Shown here: piece by piece, positions 7,639 through 15,825 of the stretch
Numbering within the stretch: position 1 is the first letter of the stretch
Layout: each line of letters begins with the position of its first letter
Notes under the pieces: model-generated
The model's database searches: none
Seen by the model: only the letters and a program-made list of their open reading frames with translations
Told to the model about the DNA's origin: nothing
Made by a program: the position numbers and the translations under genes
Assembly: GCF_013386585.1 (NCBI RefSeq)
Contig: NZ_JACARO010000063.1
Coordinates: 30,415 to 94,414, forward strand
Reading direction: 5' to 3'
DNA length: 64,000 nucleotides
Origin: Pseudomonas sp. P7548
Lineage (GTDB): Bacteria; Pseudomonadota; Gammaproteobacteria; Pseudomonadales; Pseudomonadaceae

Positions 7639-10422
7639 TCAGTGCGCTTCGTCCCAGTTATCACCGACGCCCACGTCCACCAGCAGTGGCACGTCCAGCG
7701 CTGCTGCGGCACTCATGTGCTCGCGAATCTTCTCGCTCACCTCTTCGACCAGATCCTCACGCACCTCAAGCACCAGCTCATCGTGCACCTGCAGGATCAC
7801 CTTGGCATCCAGGCCTGACTCGGTCAGCCAGTTATCCACCCGCACCATGGCCTTCTTGATGATGTCAGCCGCCGTGCCCTGCATCGGCGCGTTGATCGCC
7901 GTGCGCTCCGCAGCGGCGCGCTCCTGAGGTTTGTTGGAGTTGATATCCGGCAGATACAGGCGACGCCCGAAGAAGGTCTCGACATAACCCTGGTCGGCCG
8001 CCTGGGCGCGGGTGCGCTCCATGTACTCACGCACACCCGGGTAGCGGGCGAAGTAGACATCGATGTAGGCCTTGGCCGTCTTGGTGTCGACGCCAATGTC
8101 CTTGCCCAGTTTCTGCGCCCCCATGCCATAGATAAGCCCAAAGTTGATCGCCTTGGCGCTGCGACGCTGATTGGAGGTGACCTCGGCCAGCTCAACCTTG
8201 AACACTTCCGCCGCCGTCGCCGTGTGCACGTCCAGGTCGTTACGGAAGGCATTCATCAGCCCTTCGTCCTTGGACAAGTGGGCCATGATGCGCAGCTCGA
8301 TCTGCGAATAGTCCGCCGCCAACAGCTTGTAACCCTTGGGCGCGACGAACGCCTGGCGAATCCGCCGGCCCTCGGCGGTGCGCACCGGAATGTTCTGCAG
8401 GTTCGGATCGCTGGAAGACAAACGCCCGGTCGCCGCTACAGCCTGGTGATAGGACGTATGAATACGCCCGGTACGCGGGTTGATCTGCTCCGGCAGACGG
8501 TCGGTGTAGGTGCTCTTCAATTTGCTCATGCTGCGGTACTGCATCAGCACCTTGGGCAGCAGGAAGTCGTCCTCGGCCAGCTTGGCCAACACTTCTTCGG
8601 CCGTGGAAGCCTGGCCCTTGCCGGTCTTCTTCAAGACGGGCAAACCCAGCTTCTCGTAGAGAATCGCACCGAGTTGCTTGGGCGAGCCTAGGTTGAACTC
8701 TTCGCCGGCGATCTCGAACGCTTCGCGCTCCAGCTCGACCATCTTGTTACCCAGCTCGATGCTCTGGATGCCCAGCAGATCCTTGTCGACCAGCGCCCCC
8801 TGGCGCTCGATACGCGCCAGCACAGGCACCAACGGGATTTCGATATCCGTGAGCACACTCGCCAGGCTCGGGATGGCTGACAGTTGCGCAAACAGCTCCT
8901 GGTGCAGGCGCAAAGTGACATCGGCGTCTTCCGCCGCATACGGGCCAGCTTGTTCCAGCGCGATCTGGTCGAACGTCAGCTGTTTGGCGCCTTTGCCCGC
9001 GATGTCCTGGAAGGCAACGGTGTCGTAGTCCAGGTACTTCTTGGCCAGGCTGTCCATGTCATGCCGGGTCGCGGTGGAGTTCAGCACGTAGGATTCGAGC
9101 ATGGTGTCGAACGCGATGCCGCGCACGGTAATGCCTTGCGCAGGGTCACCACCGATGGCGCAGTTGGCTAAAATGTTCATGTCAAACTTGGCGTGCTGGC
9201 CAACCTTGAGCTTGGCTGGGTCTTCCAGCAGCGGTTTGAGCGCCAGCAATACCGTGTCGCGATCCAACTGCTGCGGCGCGCCGATGTAGGAATGGGTCAG
9301 CGGGATGTAGGCCGCTTCATGGGGCTGTACAGCAAAGGAAACCCCGACCAACTGCGCCTGTTGCGCGTCGATCCCGGTGGTTTCGGTATCAAAGGCAAAC
9401 AATTTGGCGTCGTTGAGCTTCTTCAGCCAACGATCAAACGTCGCCTGATCAAGGATCGTGGTGTAGCTCGCCTCGACAGGCGCCGCCGCAACTTCTTCAA
9501 CAACCGCCTCGGCTGCTGGTGCCGCGCTGAGCTCTACACGCTTGGCATCGCGCTGAACCTCATCGATCCAGCTCTTGAACTCAAGCAGCGTATAGAGCTC
9601 CAGCAGTTTTTCCCGATCCGGCTCAATCAGATGCAGATCGTCCAGGCCCACGTCCAGCGCCACATCGCACTTGATCGTCGCCAACTGGTAGGAAAGAAAC
9701 GCCATTTCCTTGTGTTCTTCCAGCTTGGCCGGCAGCGTCTTGGCACCCCGGATCGGCAGGGTCGGCACGATATCCAGCTGCTCATACAGCTCTTTGATCC
9801 CACCATTCACGCCCACCAGCAAGCCGGACGCCGTCTTGGGACCAATACCCGGAACACCCGGGATGTTGTCGGAGGAATCGCCCATCAGCGCCAGATAGTC
9901 GATGATCTGCTCCGGAGCGACGCCAAATTTCTCCTTTACGCCCTCGATGTCCATCGAGCTACCGGTCATGGTGTTGACCAAGGTAATGTGCCCGTCGACC
10001 AGTTGCGCCATGTCCTTGTCGCCGGTGGAAATCACCACCGGCCGGCTGGCCGCCGCGCTGCTGCGGGCCAAGGTGCCGATCACGTCATCGGCCTCAACGC
10101 CTTCGACGCACAGCAATGGGAAACCCAGTGCGATCACGCTCTGGTGCAGCGGCTCGATCTGCACACGCATGTCATCGGGCATGCTCGGGCGGTTGGCCTT
10201 GTATTCGGCGTACATGTCGTCGCGAAAGGTCCCACCCTTGGCGTCGAACACCACCGCGAACGGGCTGTCCGGATACTGCTTGCGCAGGCTTTTGAGCATG
10301 TTCAACACGCCCTTGACCGCACCGGTCGGCAGGCCTTTGGAGGTGGTCAGCGGTGGCAACGCGTGGAAGGCGCGGTACAGATATGAAGAACCGTCCACCA
10401 GGACGAGGGGGGCTTGGCTCAT
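7639..10422 (-). CDS. polA: DNA polymerase I
   Basis: Repair and Okazaki-fragment-processing polymerase of 927 residues. I use the ATG at 10422 (MSQAPLVLVDG); an ATG four codons earlier is possible but non-standard. Three domains are visible: 5' nuclease (1-290, with GVEADDVIGT and STGDKDMAQLV), 3'-5' exonuclease (about 330-520, with FDTETTG carrying the DxE metal ligands, so proofreading looks intact), and family A polymerase (about 540-927) with motif A DYSQIELR, motif B RRSAKAINFGLIYG and motif C QVHDEL. It is monocistronic, divergent from the DUF2782 gene. Confidence 0.97.
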   Translation of the reverse strand: MSQAPLVLVDGSSYLYRAFHALPPLTTSKGLPTGAVKGVLNMLKSLRKQYPDSPFAVVFDAKGGTFRDDMYAEYKANRPSMPDDMRVQIEPLHQSVIALGFPLLCVEGVEADDVIGTLARSSAAASRPVVISTGDKDMAQLVDGHITLVNTMTGSSMDIEGVKEKFGVAPEQIIDYLALMGDSSDNIPGVPGIGPKTASGLLVGVNGGIKELYEQLDIVPTLPIRGAKTLPAKLEEHKEMAFLSYQLATIKCDVALDVGLDDLHLIEPDREKLLELYTLLEFKSWIDEVQRDAKRVELSAAPAAEAVVEEVAAAPVEASYTTILDQATFDRWLKKLNDAKLFAFDTETTGIDAQQAQLVGVSFAVQPHEAAYIPLTHSYIGAPQQLDRDTVLLALKPLLEDPAKLKVGQHAKFDMNILANCAIGGDPAQGITVRGIAFDTMLESYVLNSTATRHDMDSLAKKYLDYDTVAFQDIAGKGAKQLTFDQIALEQAGPYAAEDADVTLRLHQELFAQLSAIPSLASVLTDIEIPLVPVLARIERQGALVDKDLLGIQSIELGNKMVELEREAFEIAGEEFNLGSPKQLGAILYEKLGLPVLKKTGKGQASTAEEVLAKLAEDDFLLPKVLMQYRSMSKLKSTYTDRLPEQINPRTGRIHTSYHQAVAATGRLSSSDPNLQNIPVRTAEGRRIRQAFVAPKGYKLLAADYSQIELRIMAHLSKDEGLMNAFRNDLDVHTATAAEVFKVELAEVTSNQRRSAKAINFGLIYGMGAQKLGKDIGVDTKTAKAYIDVYFARYPGVREYMERTRAQAADQGYVETFFGRRLYLPDINSNKPQERAAAERTAINAPMQGTAADIIKKAMVRVDNWLTESGLDAKVILQVHDELVLEVREDLVEEVSEKIREHMSAAAALDVPLLVDVGVGDNWDEAH

Positions 10423-10496
10423 GAGCAGGATCAACCTTTTCGGCGGGTCAGGCGCTAGAATAGCCGGACCAATGACGACAAAGGGACAAGGTTATC

Positions 10497-10787
10497 ATGC
10501 GTACAGCGAATCGCTTGTTGTTGACCGGCTTGATTGCATTCTTGCCGCTGGCCGCCACGGCAGCCGACAGCGCGCCCTCGGGAGACCCGGATGTCACGAT
10601 CCGCACCGAAGGCGACAAGGAAATCCGGGAATACCGCCAAAACGGCTTCCTGTATGCGATCAAGGTAACCCCAAAAGGCGCACCTCCGTATTTCCTGGTA
10701 CGCGCGGACGGAACGGATGCGAACTTCATCCGCTCTGACCAGCCGGATATGCTGATCCCGTCATGGAAGATCTTCGAATGGAAATGA
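10497..10787 (+). CDS. DUF2782 exported protein
   Basis: A 96-residue protein with a Sec signal peptide (cleavage near TAA-DSA, about residue 23) and a single small beta-rich DUF2782 domain (conserved REYRQNGFLYAIKV and WKIFEW). Function unknown. In Pseudomonas it sits between polA and thrB, as here, and 56 bases separate it from the thrB start, so the two may be co-transcribed. No catalytic motif is visible. Confidence 0.85.
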   Translation: MRTANRLLLTGLIAFLPLAATAADSAPSGDPDVTIRTEGDKEIREYRQNGFLYAIKVTPKGAPPYFLVRADGTDANFIRSDQPDMLIPSWKIFEWK

Positions 10788-10843
10788 TTTCTTAACTTCA
10801 ATTGGCGCCGCGCACCGCGGCGCCCGTACTGGCAGTTTTAACC

Positions 10844-11797
10844 ATGTCTGTGTTCACCCCCCTGGCTCGGCCCGAGCTGGAAACCTTTCTCGCCCCTTAC
10901 GGGCTCGGCCGCCTGCTTGATTTCCAGGGAATTGCCGCCGGTAGCGAAAACACCAATTTTTTCGTCAGCCTGGAACAGGGCGAGTTCGTCCTGACCCTGG
11001 TTGAACGCGGCCCGGTCGCGGAAATGCCGTTCTTCATCAAACTGCTCGACGTGCTCCACGACGCCGACTTGCCCGTGCCTTACGCGCTGCGCACCACCGA
11101 CGGCGTGGCATTGCGCGAACTCAAAGGCAAACCGGCGCTGCTGCAACCGCGCTTGGCCGGCAAGCACATCAAGGACGCCAACGCCCAGCATTGCGCCCAG
11201 GTCGGTGACCTGCTCGGCCACCTGCACCTGGCCACCCAAGGCGAGAAAGTGCTGGAGCGCAAGACGGATCGCGGGCTCGACTGGATGCTCAGTGAAGGTG
11301 CGCAGTTGATTTCACACCTCAACGATGCACAGCAGCGACTGCTGCAAGACGCGCTGACCGAAATCGATGCGCACAAGGCCGAAATCCTCGCCCTGCCACG
11401 CGCCAACGTGCACGCGGACCTGTTCCGCGACAACGCGATGTTCGAAGGCACGCACCTCACAGGCCTGATCGACTTCTACAACGCCTGCTCAGGTCCGATG
11501 CTGTACGACGTGGCAATCGCCCTCAATGACTGGTGTTCGGACGCCGACGGCGTGATCGATGGGCAGCGTGCCCGCGCGTTGCTGGGTGCCTACGCGAGCC
11601 TGCGACCGTTTACGGCGAAAGAAGCCGAGCTGTGGCCGACCATGTTGCGCGTGGCGTGCGTGCGGTTCTGGCTGTCACGCCTGATCGCTGCCGAGTCGTT
11701 TGCCGGGCAGGATGTGTTGATCCATGACCCCGCCGAGTTCGAGCACCGTTTGGCGCAGCGCCAGCAGGTCACTCTGCAACTTCCGTTCGCGCTATAA
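10844..11797 (+). CDS. thrB: Homoserine kinase (type II, APH-fold)
   Basis: Phosphorylates homoserine in threonine synthesis. The start at ATG 10844 (MSVFTPLARPE) gives 317 residues, the usual length of the Pseudomonas enzyme; this form belongs to the aminoglycoside-phosphotransferase-like fold, not the GHMP kinases. The catalytic HxDxxxxN motif is HADLFRDN (His190, Asp192, Asn197) and the metal-binding Asp follows in LIDFYNA. No other thr gene is adjacent; its neighbours are polA/DUF2782 and znuA, the standard Pseudomonas context. Confidence 0.93.
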   Translation: MSVFTPLARPELETFLAPYGLGRLLDFQGIAAGSENTNFFVSLEQGEFVLTLVERGPVAEMPFFIKLLDVLHDADLPVPYALRTTDGVALRELKGKPALLQPRLAGKHIKDANAQHCAQVGDLLGHLHLATQGEKVLERKTDRGLDWMLSEGAQLISHLNDAQQRLLQDALTEIDAHKAEILALPRANVHADLFRDNAMFEGTHLTGLIDFYNACSGPMLYDVAIALNDWCSDADGVIDGQRARALLGAYASLRPFTAKEAELWPTMLRVACVRFWLSRLIAAESFAGQDVLIHDPAEFEHRLAQRQQVTLQLPFAL

Positions 11798-11820
11798 GAA
11801 GATCAACTCGGTCAAAAAAT

Positions 11821-11907
11821 GTGGGAGCTGGCTTGCCTGCGATAGCGGTGGACCAGCAACAGAGATGCTGGCTGGCCTGACGCTATCGCAGGCAAGCCAG
11901 CTCCCAC
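11821..11907. repeat. REPIN, GTGGGAGCTGGCTTGCCTGCGAT type
   Basis: Two head-out copies of the 23-base REP core in inverted orientation, ends GTGGGAG...CTCCCAC, with a palindromic spacer that extends the hairpin (GATAGCG / CGCTATC). It fills the convergent thrB-znuA gap and probably serves as a bidirectional 3' structure. Confidence 0.9.
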
Positions 11908-11925
11908 AGGATCATGCAGTGACGG

Positions 11926-12855
11926 TTAGAGCGACTCCAGGCAACCCGCCAAATCGTTACCCAGCTTCTCCAGCACCTGCTCATACCCCTGAGCGGTGGC
12001 CGGCGTGTACCCACCCAGCGCATCCAGCTCCGCCAGCTTCACCGGCAGGCCAGCCACCAGTGTTTCAGCCAAGCGCGGACGCAATGGCGGCTCGCTGAAC
12101 ACACACGTCTTACCCACCTCCTGCAATCGTGTGCGCATCGCCGCCACATGCTGGGCGCCAGGCTGCACTTCGGCGGCCACACTGAACACGCCGGTGTGCC
12201 TGAGCCCGTAGGCGTCTTCGAAGTAGTCGAAGGCTTCGTGGAAAACGAAGTAGGGTTTATCACCCACGGTTGCCAGGCGAGCCTTGAGACGGGCATCCAG
12301 CGCATCCAGTCGTTCATCGAACGCCTTCACGTTGCTCTGGTACCGCGCCGCATTGGCCGGGTCGGCCGAACTCAGGTCGGCCGCCATGCGCGCCGCGATC
12401 ACCCGGGCATTCACCGTCGACAACCACAAGTGCGCATCCAGGCTGCCTGGGCGATGATCGTGGTCATGTTCGTCGGCATCATCGGCATGAGAGTGGCTAT
12501 CTTCGGCAAAACGACGCAACTTCATGCCCGGCAGATCCTGCACGGCCACGGTTGGCAGGCTGCGCCCCTTGAGTACACGCGGCAGGAAGCTTTCCATGTC
12601 CGGACCGATCCAGTACAGCAGGTCCACCGATTGCACACGCTGTACGTCGGATGGGCGCAACGCATAGTTATGCGGCGAAGCACCCGGCGGCAGCAACACT
12701 TCCGGAATGGCCACGCCATCCTGTACAGCAGCGGCAATCAGCTGCAGCGGCTTGATGCTGGTCAGTACCTTGACTTCAGCCTGAGCGGCACCTGCGATGA
12801 ACAAACTGGTGACAAATACGACAAAAACGGGAAAAAGTCGGGACACGATGACCAC
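11926..12855 (-). CDS. znuA: Zinc ABC transporter substrate-binding protein ZnuA
   Basis: Periplasmic cluster A-I metal-binding protein that delivers Zn2+ to ZnuBC. The 309-residue product has a signal peptide ending near AQA-EVK (about residue 26) and a His/Asp-rich acidic loop (about residues 118-137, DSHSHADDADEHDHDH) characteristic of zinc rather than manganese binders. The first codon is GTG at 12855; no ATG lies between it and the signal peptide. It is divergent from zur with a 58-base gap that carries a Zur-box-like sequence, so zinc repression is expected. Confidence 0.93.
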   Translation of the reverse strand: MVIVSRLFPVFVVFVTSLFIAGAAQAEVKVLTSIKPLQLIAAAVQDGVAIPEVLLPPGASPHNYALRPSDVQRVQSVDLLYWIGPDMESFLPRVLKGRSLPTVAVQDLPGMKLRRFAEDSHSHADDADEHDHDHRPGSLDAHLWLSTVNARVIAARMAADLSSADPANAARYQSNVKAFDERLDALDARLKARLATVGDKPYFVFHEAFDYFEDAYGLRHTGVFSVAAEVQPGAQHVAAMRTRLQEVGKTCVFSEPPLRPRLAETLVAGLPVKLAELDALGGYTPATAQGYEQVLEKLGNDLAGCLESL

Positions 12856-12873
12856 TCAATGGCGTAGGAACGG

Positions 12874-12886
12874 GTAACATAATAAC
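12874..12886. promoter_or_regulatory. Candidate Zur operator between znuA and zur
   Basis: GTAACATAATAAC (reverse GTTATTATGTTAC) matches most positions of the gammaproteobacterial Zur core GTTATAATATAAC and lies in the 58-base gap between divergent znuA and zur-znuCB. One site could control both directions. The palindrome is imperfect. Confidence 0.45.
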
Positions 12887-12913
12887 GTCTCTATCAAATG
12901 TCTGTCGCCGCTC

Positions 12914-13396
12914 ATGCCTAAAACACCGCTTGCCAGCCGTCCCCATGACCACTCTCACTGCGTGCATACCGCGCTGTCGGAAGCCGACACCCTCTGCACG
13001 CAGAAGGGGTTGCGCCTGACTGCCCTGCGTCGTCGCGTGCTGGAACTGGTGTGGCAGAGCCACAAGCCGCTGGGCGCCTACGACATCCTGGGTGTGCTCA
13101 GCGAACAGGACGGCCGCCGCGCCGCGCCGCCGACCGTATACCGTGCGCTGGACTTCCTGCTGGAAAACGGCCTGGTGCACCGCATCGCCTCGCTCAACGC
13201 CTTTGTCGGCTGCAGCCACCCGGAACACGCTCATCAGGGCCAGTTCCTGATCTGCCGCGAATGCCACGCCGCCATCGAGCTTGAACAAAAAAGCATCAGT
13301 GACGCCATCATCAAAAGCTCTACCGAGGTCGGCTTCAAGGTCGAAGGGCAAACGGTCGAAGTGGTCGGCCTGTGCTCGGGCTGCCAGGGGGCTTGA
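12914..13396 (+). CDS. zur: Zinc uptake regulator Zur (Fur family)
   Basis: Fur-family repressor of zinc uptake, 160 residues. A winged-helix domain (about 30-100, with PPTVYRALDFLLENGLVHR) is followed by a dimerisation domain. The structural zinc site is the CRECH and CSGC Cys pairs near the C-terminus; His-rich HPEHAHQG resembles the regulatory metal site. It is the first gene of zur-znuC-znuB: its stop overlaps the znuC start by one base (TGATG). Divergence from znuA and the intervening operator suggest autoregulation. Confidence 0.93.
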   Translation: MPKTPLASRPHDHSHCVHTALSEADTLCTQKGLRLTALRRRVLELVWQSHKPLGAYDILGVLSEQDGRRAAPPTVYRALDFLLENGLVHRIASLNAFVGCSHPEHAHQGQFLICRECHAAIELEQKSISDAIIKSSTEVGFKVEGQTVEVVGLCSGCQGA

Positions 13397-14181
13397 TGAG
13401 CAACGCGTTAATCCGCCTGGAGCAGGTCGGGGTCACGTTCGCCGGGCAAAACGTGCTGGATAACATCGCGCTCAGCGTAGAGCCCGGGCAGATCGTCACC
13501 CTGATCGGCCCCAATGGCGCCGGCAAGACCACCCTGGTGCGCGCGGTGCTTGGCCTGCTCAAGCCCGACAGCGGCACGGTGTGGCGCAAACCCAAGCTGC
13601 GCGTCGGCTACATGCCCCAGAAGCTGCACGTCGACCCGACACTGCCGCTCTCCGTGCTGCGTTTCCTGCGCCTGGTGCCCGGCGTGGACCGTGCCCGCGC
13701 GCTGTCGGCACTCAAGGAAGTCGGCGCCGAACAGGTGATCGACAGCCCGGTGCAAAGCATCTCCGGCGGCGAGATGCAGCGCGTGCTGCTGGCCCGCGCG
13801 CTGTTACGCGAACCGGAACTGCTGGTGCTGGATGAACCCGTACAAGGCGTCGACGTCGCCGGCCAGGCCGAACTCTACAGCCTGATCACCCGCCTGCGCG
13901 ACCGCCACGGCTGCGGCGTGCTGATGGTTTCCCACGACCTGCACCTGGTGATGAGCACCACGGATCAGGTGGTGTGCCTCAACCGCCACGTGTGCTGCTC
14001 CGGCCACCCGGAGCAAGTCAGCGGCGACCCGGCGTTTGTCGAGCTGTTCGGCAAGAACGCCCAGAGCCTGGCGATTTATCATCACCATCACGACCACGCC
14101 CATGACCTGCATGGCGCTGTGGTCGACGATCCCGCAACACCCCACACCCACGTTCATGGAGATAGCTGCAAGCATGGCTGA
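13396..14181 (+). CDS. znuC: Zinc ABC transporter ATP-binding protein ZnuC
   Basis: ATPase of the ZnuABC importer, 261 residues from ATG 13396 (MSNALIRLEQ), which overlaps the zur stop. Walker A GPNGAGKTT is at 38-46, the signature is SISGGEMQR, and Walker B is LLVLDEP followed by the His switch MVSHD. The last ~35 residues are His/Asp-rich (HHHHDHAHD and HTHVHGD), a feature of ZnuC tails that may sense or hold zinc. The 3' end overlaps znuB by eight bases. Confidence 0.94.
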   Translation: MSNALIRLEQVGVTFAGQNVLDNIALSVEPGQIVTLIGPNGAGKTTLVRAVLGLLKPDSGTVWRKPKLRVGYMPQKLHVDPTLPLSVLRFLRLVPGVDRARALSALKEVGAEQVIDSPVQSISGGEMQRVLLARALLREPELLVLDEPVQGVDVAGQAELYSLITRLRDRHGCGVLMVSHDLHLVMSTTDQVVCLNRHVCCSGHPEQVSGDPAFVELFGKNAQSLAIYHHHHDHAHDLHGAVVDDPATPHTHVHGDSCKHG

Positions 14182-14962
14182 TTTTCTGCTGTACGCCCTG
14201 CTGGCAGGCTTGGCTTTGGCGTTGGTGGCGGGCCCGTTGGGCTCGTTCGTGGTCTGGCGCCGCATGGCCTATTTCGGCGACACGTTGTCCCATGCCGCGC
14301 TGTTGGGCGTGGCCATGGGTTTCCTGCTGGATGTCAGCCCGACCATCGCCGTAACGGTTGGCTGCCTGCTGCTGGCGGTACTGCTGGTGACCCTGCAACA
14401 GCGCCAGCCGCTGGCCTCCGACACCCTGCTCGGCATCCTGGCGCCCAGCACGCTGTCCCTGGGCCTGGTGGTGCTGAGCTTCATGCATGAAGTGCGCATC
14501 GACCTGATGGCCTACCTGTTCGGCGACCTGCTGGCCATCAGCACCACCGACCTGGCCTGGATCCTCGGCGGCAGCGCGGCCGTGCTGGTCTTGCTGGTCG
14601 CCCTGTGGCGCCCACTGCTGGCCATCACCGTGCACGAAGAACTGGCCACAGTCGAAGGCTTGCCCGTGCCGACCCTGCGCATGGCCTTGATGCTGTTGAT
14701 TGCGGTGGTGATCGCTGTCGCGATGAAGATTGTCGGCGTATTGTTGATCACGTCGCTGCTGATCATTCCCGCCGCAGCCGCCCAGCGCCATGCCCGCTCA
14801 CCGGAGCAAATGGCGATCGGCGCCAGCCTGTTGGGGATGCTTGCCGTGTGCGGGGGCCTGGCGCTGTCCTGGTTCAAGGACACGCCGGCCGGGCCATCGA
14901 TTGTGGTCACGGCCGCCGCCCTGTTTCTGCTGAGTTTTGTCCTGCCCCGTCGAGGGGTGTAG
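14174..14962 (+). CDS. znuB: Zinc ABC transporter permease ZnuB
   Basis: Integral membrane permease of the ABC-3 family, 262 residues, with about eight hydrophobic segments. The ATG at 14174 (MADFLLYALL) overlaps znuC by eight bases; a longer in-frame start inside znuC would add residues without family match. The conserved motif FGDTLSHAALLG near residue 35 contacts the ATPase. It is the last gene of the zur operon; a lipoprotein gene begins 37 bases later. Confidence 0.94.
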   Translation: MADFLLYALLAGLALALVAGPLGSFVVWRRMAYFGDTLSHAALLGVAMGFLLDVSPTIAVTVGCLLLAVLLVTLQQRQPLASDTLLGILAPSTLSLGLVVLSFMHEVRIDLMAYLFGDLLAISTTDLAWILGGSAAVLVLLVALWRPLLAITVHEELATVEGLPVPTLRMALMLLIAVVIAVAMKIVGVLLITSLLIIPAAAAQRHARSPEQMAIGASLLGMLAVCGGLALSWFKDTPAGPSIVVTAAALFLLSFVLPRRGV

Positions 14963-14999
14963 ACTTGCTCGCTTTTTGCGCAAATAGAGAGTCGCAGGA

Positions 15000-15719
15000 A
15001 TGAAGCCGTTCACCTCCCGTTATCTGCTCCTTGCCGCATTTTCCCTGCTGCTGGGCGCCTGTCAAAGCACACCGCCCGCGGCCCCCGAGGTCCCGGACGC
15101 ACGCGCTGCGGCCATCGCGCAGCTGGAACAAAACCTGGCCAGCAGCGAGCTGGCCACCGCCGAAGACGAACTGGCCGCGCTGCAGGCCCAGTCGCCCAAC
15201 GACCCGACGCTGGAGCCCTACCAGCGCCAATTGGCCGAAGCCTATCTGCAACGCAGCCAGATCGTGTTGCAAAAAGGTGACGTCAACGCTGCCGCGACCG
15301 CCCTCAGCCGTGCCCGTGCGCTAATGCCCAAGGCACCGGCACTCACCGGTGGCGTCAACAGCGCCATCAGCCACGCCCGCAAAGCCGAGCTGGATAAAGC
15401 CGAGGCCGCCCTGAAGGCCGCCGAAGCCAAGCCCGTCGCCAAGGTCATCGACCCTGCCGCTGAGAGCACGACGGTGGCACTGAACCTCACGGATATCGAA
15501 GAACTGCGCCATCAGCTCGATGCCATCGCCACCGACGTGGTGAACTACCAGTGCGACGTGAGCATCCAGGCGCCGCGCACCGAGGATTACCCATGGTTGG
15601 CCACTTTGCTGACCAAACGGGTGAAGCGCATTGATTCGGCGTATGACTTGAAGATTCACCGGCAGATCTTGAAAAAGATTCCGGCGCAGGTCGTGCTGAT
15701 TCCGCGCAAGGCGCAATAA
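15000..15719 (+). CDS. TPR-like outer-membrane lipoprotein of unknown function
   Basis: A 239-residue predicted lipoprotein: signal peptide with lipobox LLGAC (Cys20). The Ala/Leu-rich helical body (about 30-150) looks like tetratricopeptide-type repeats (TVEQ-like Ala/Glu/Leu spacing), followed by a compact C-terminal domain ending RKAQ. It follows znuB by 37 bases in the same direction, as in P. aeruginosa, so it may be read from the znu operon; whether zinc controls it is not shown. No enzyme motif. Confidence 0.7.
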   Translation: MKPFTSRYLLLAAFSLLLGACQSTPPAAPEVPDARAAAIAQLEQNLASSELATAEDELAALQAQSPNDPTLEPYQRQLAEAYLQRSQIVLQKGDVNAAATALSRARALMPKAPALTGGVNSAISHARKAELDKAEAALKAAEAKPVAKVIDPAAESTTVALNLTDIEELRHQLDAIATDVVNYQCDVSIQAPRTEDYPWLATLLTKRVKRIDSAYDLKIHRQILKKIPAQVVLIPRKAQ

Positions 15720-15729
15720 AGCAAAAAGC

Positions 15730-15800
15730 ATCGCAGGCAAGCCAGCTCCCACATTTGAATGTATTCACACTTCAAATGTGGGAGCTGGCTTGCCTGCGAT
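15730..15800. repeat. REP pair with cores facing inward; 30-bp perfect inverted repeat
   Basis: Arms 15730-15759 and 15771-15800 are a perfect 30-base inverted repeat around an 11-base loop. The REP heads (GTGGGAG) point to the centre, the reverse of the standard REPIN at 11821. It lies between the convergent lipoprotein and katE genes. Confidence 0.9.
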
Positions 15801-15825
15801 GACAATCTAGCAGTCAACCAAAAGC

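Noticed and set aside
9193..10386. 397-codon plus-strand open frame
   Set aside because: Antisense to polA; no similarity recognised.
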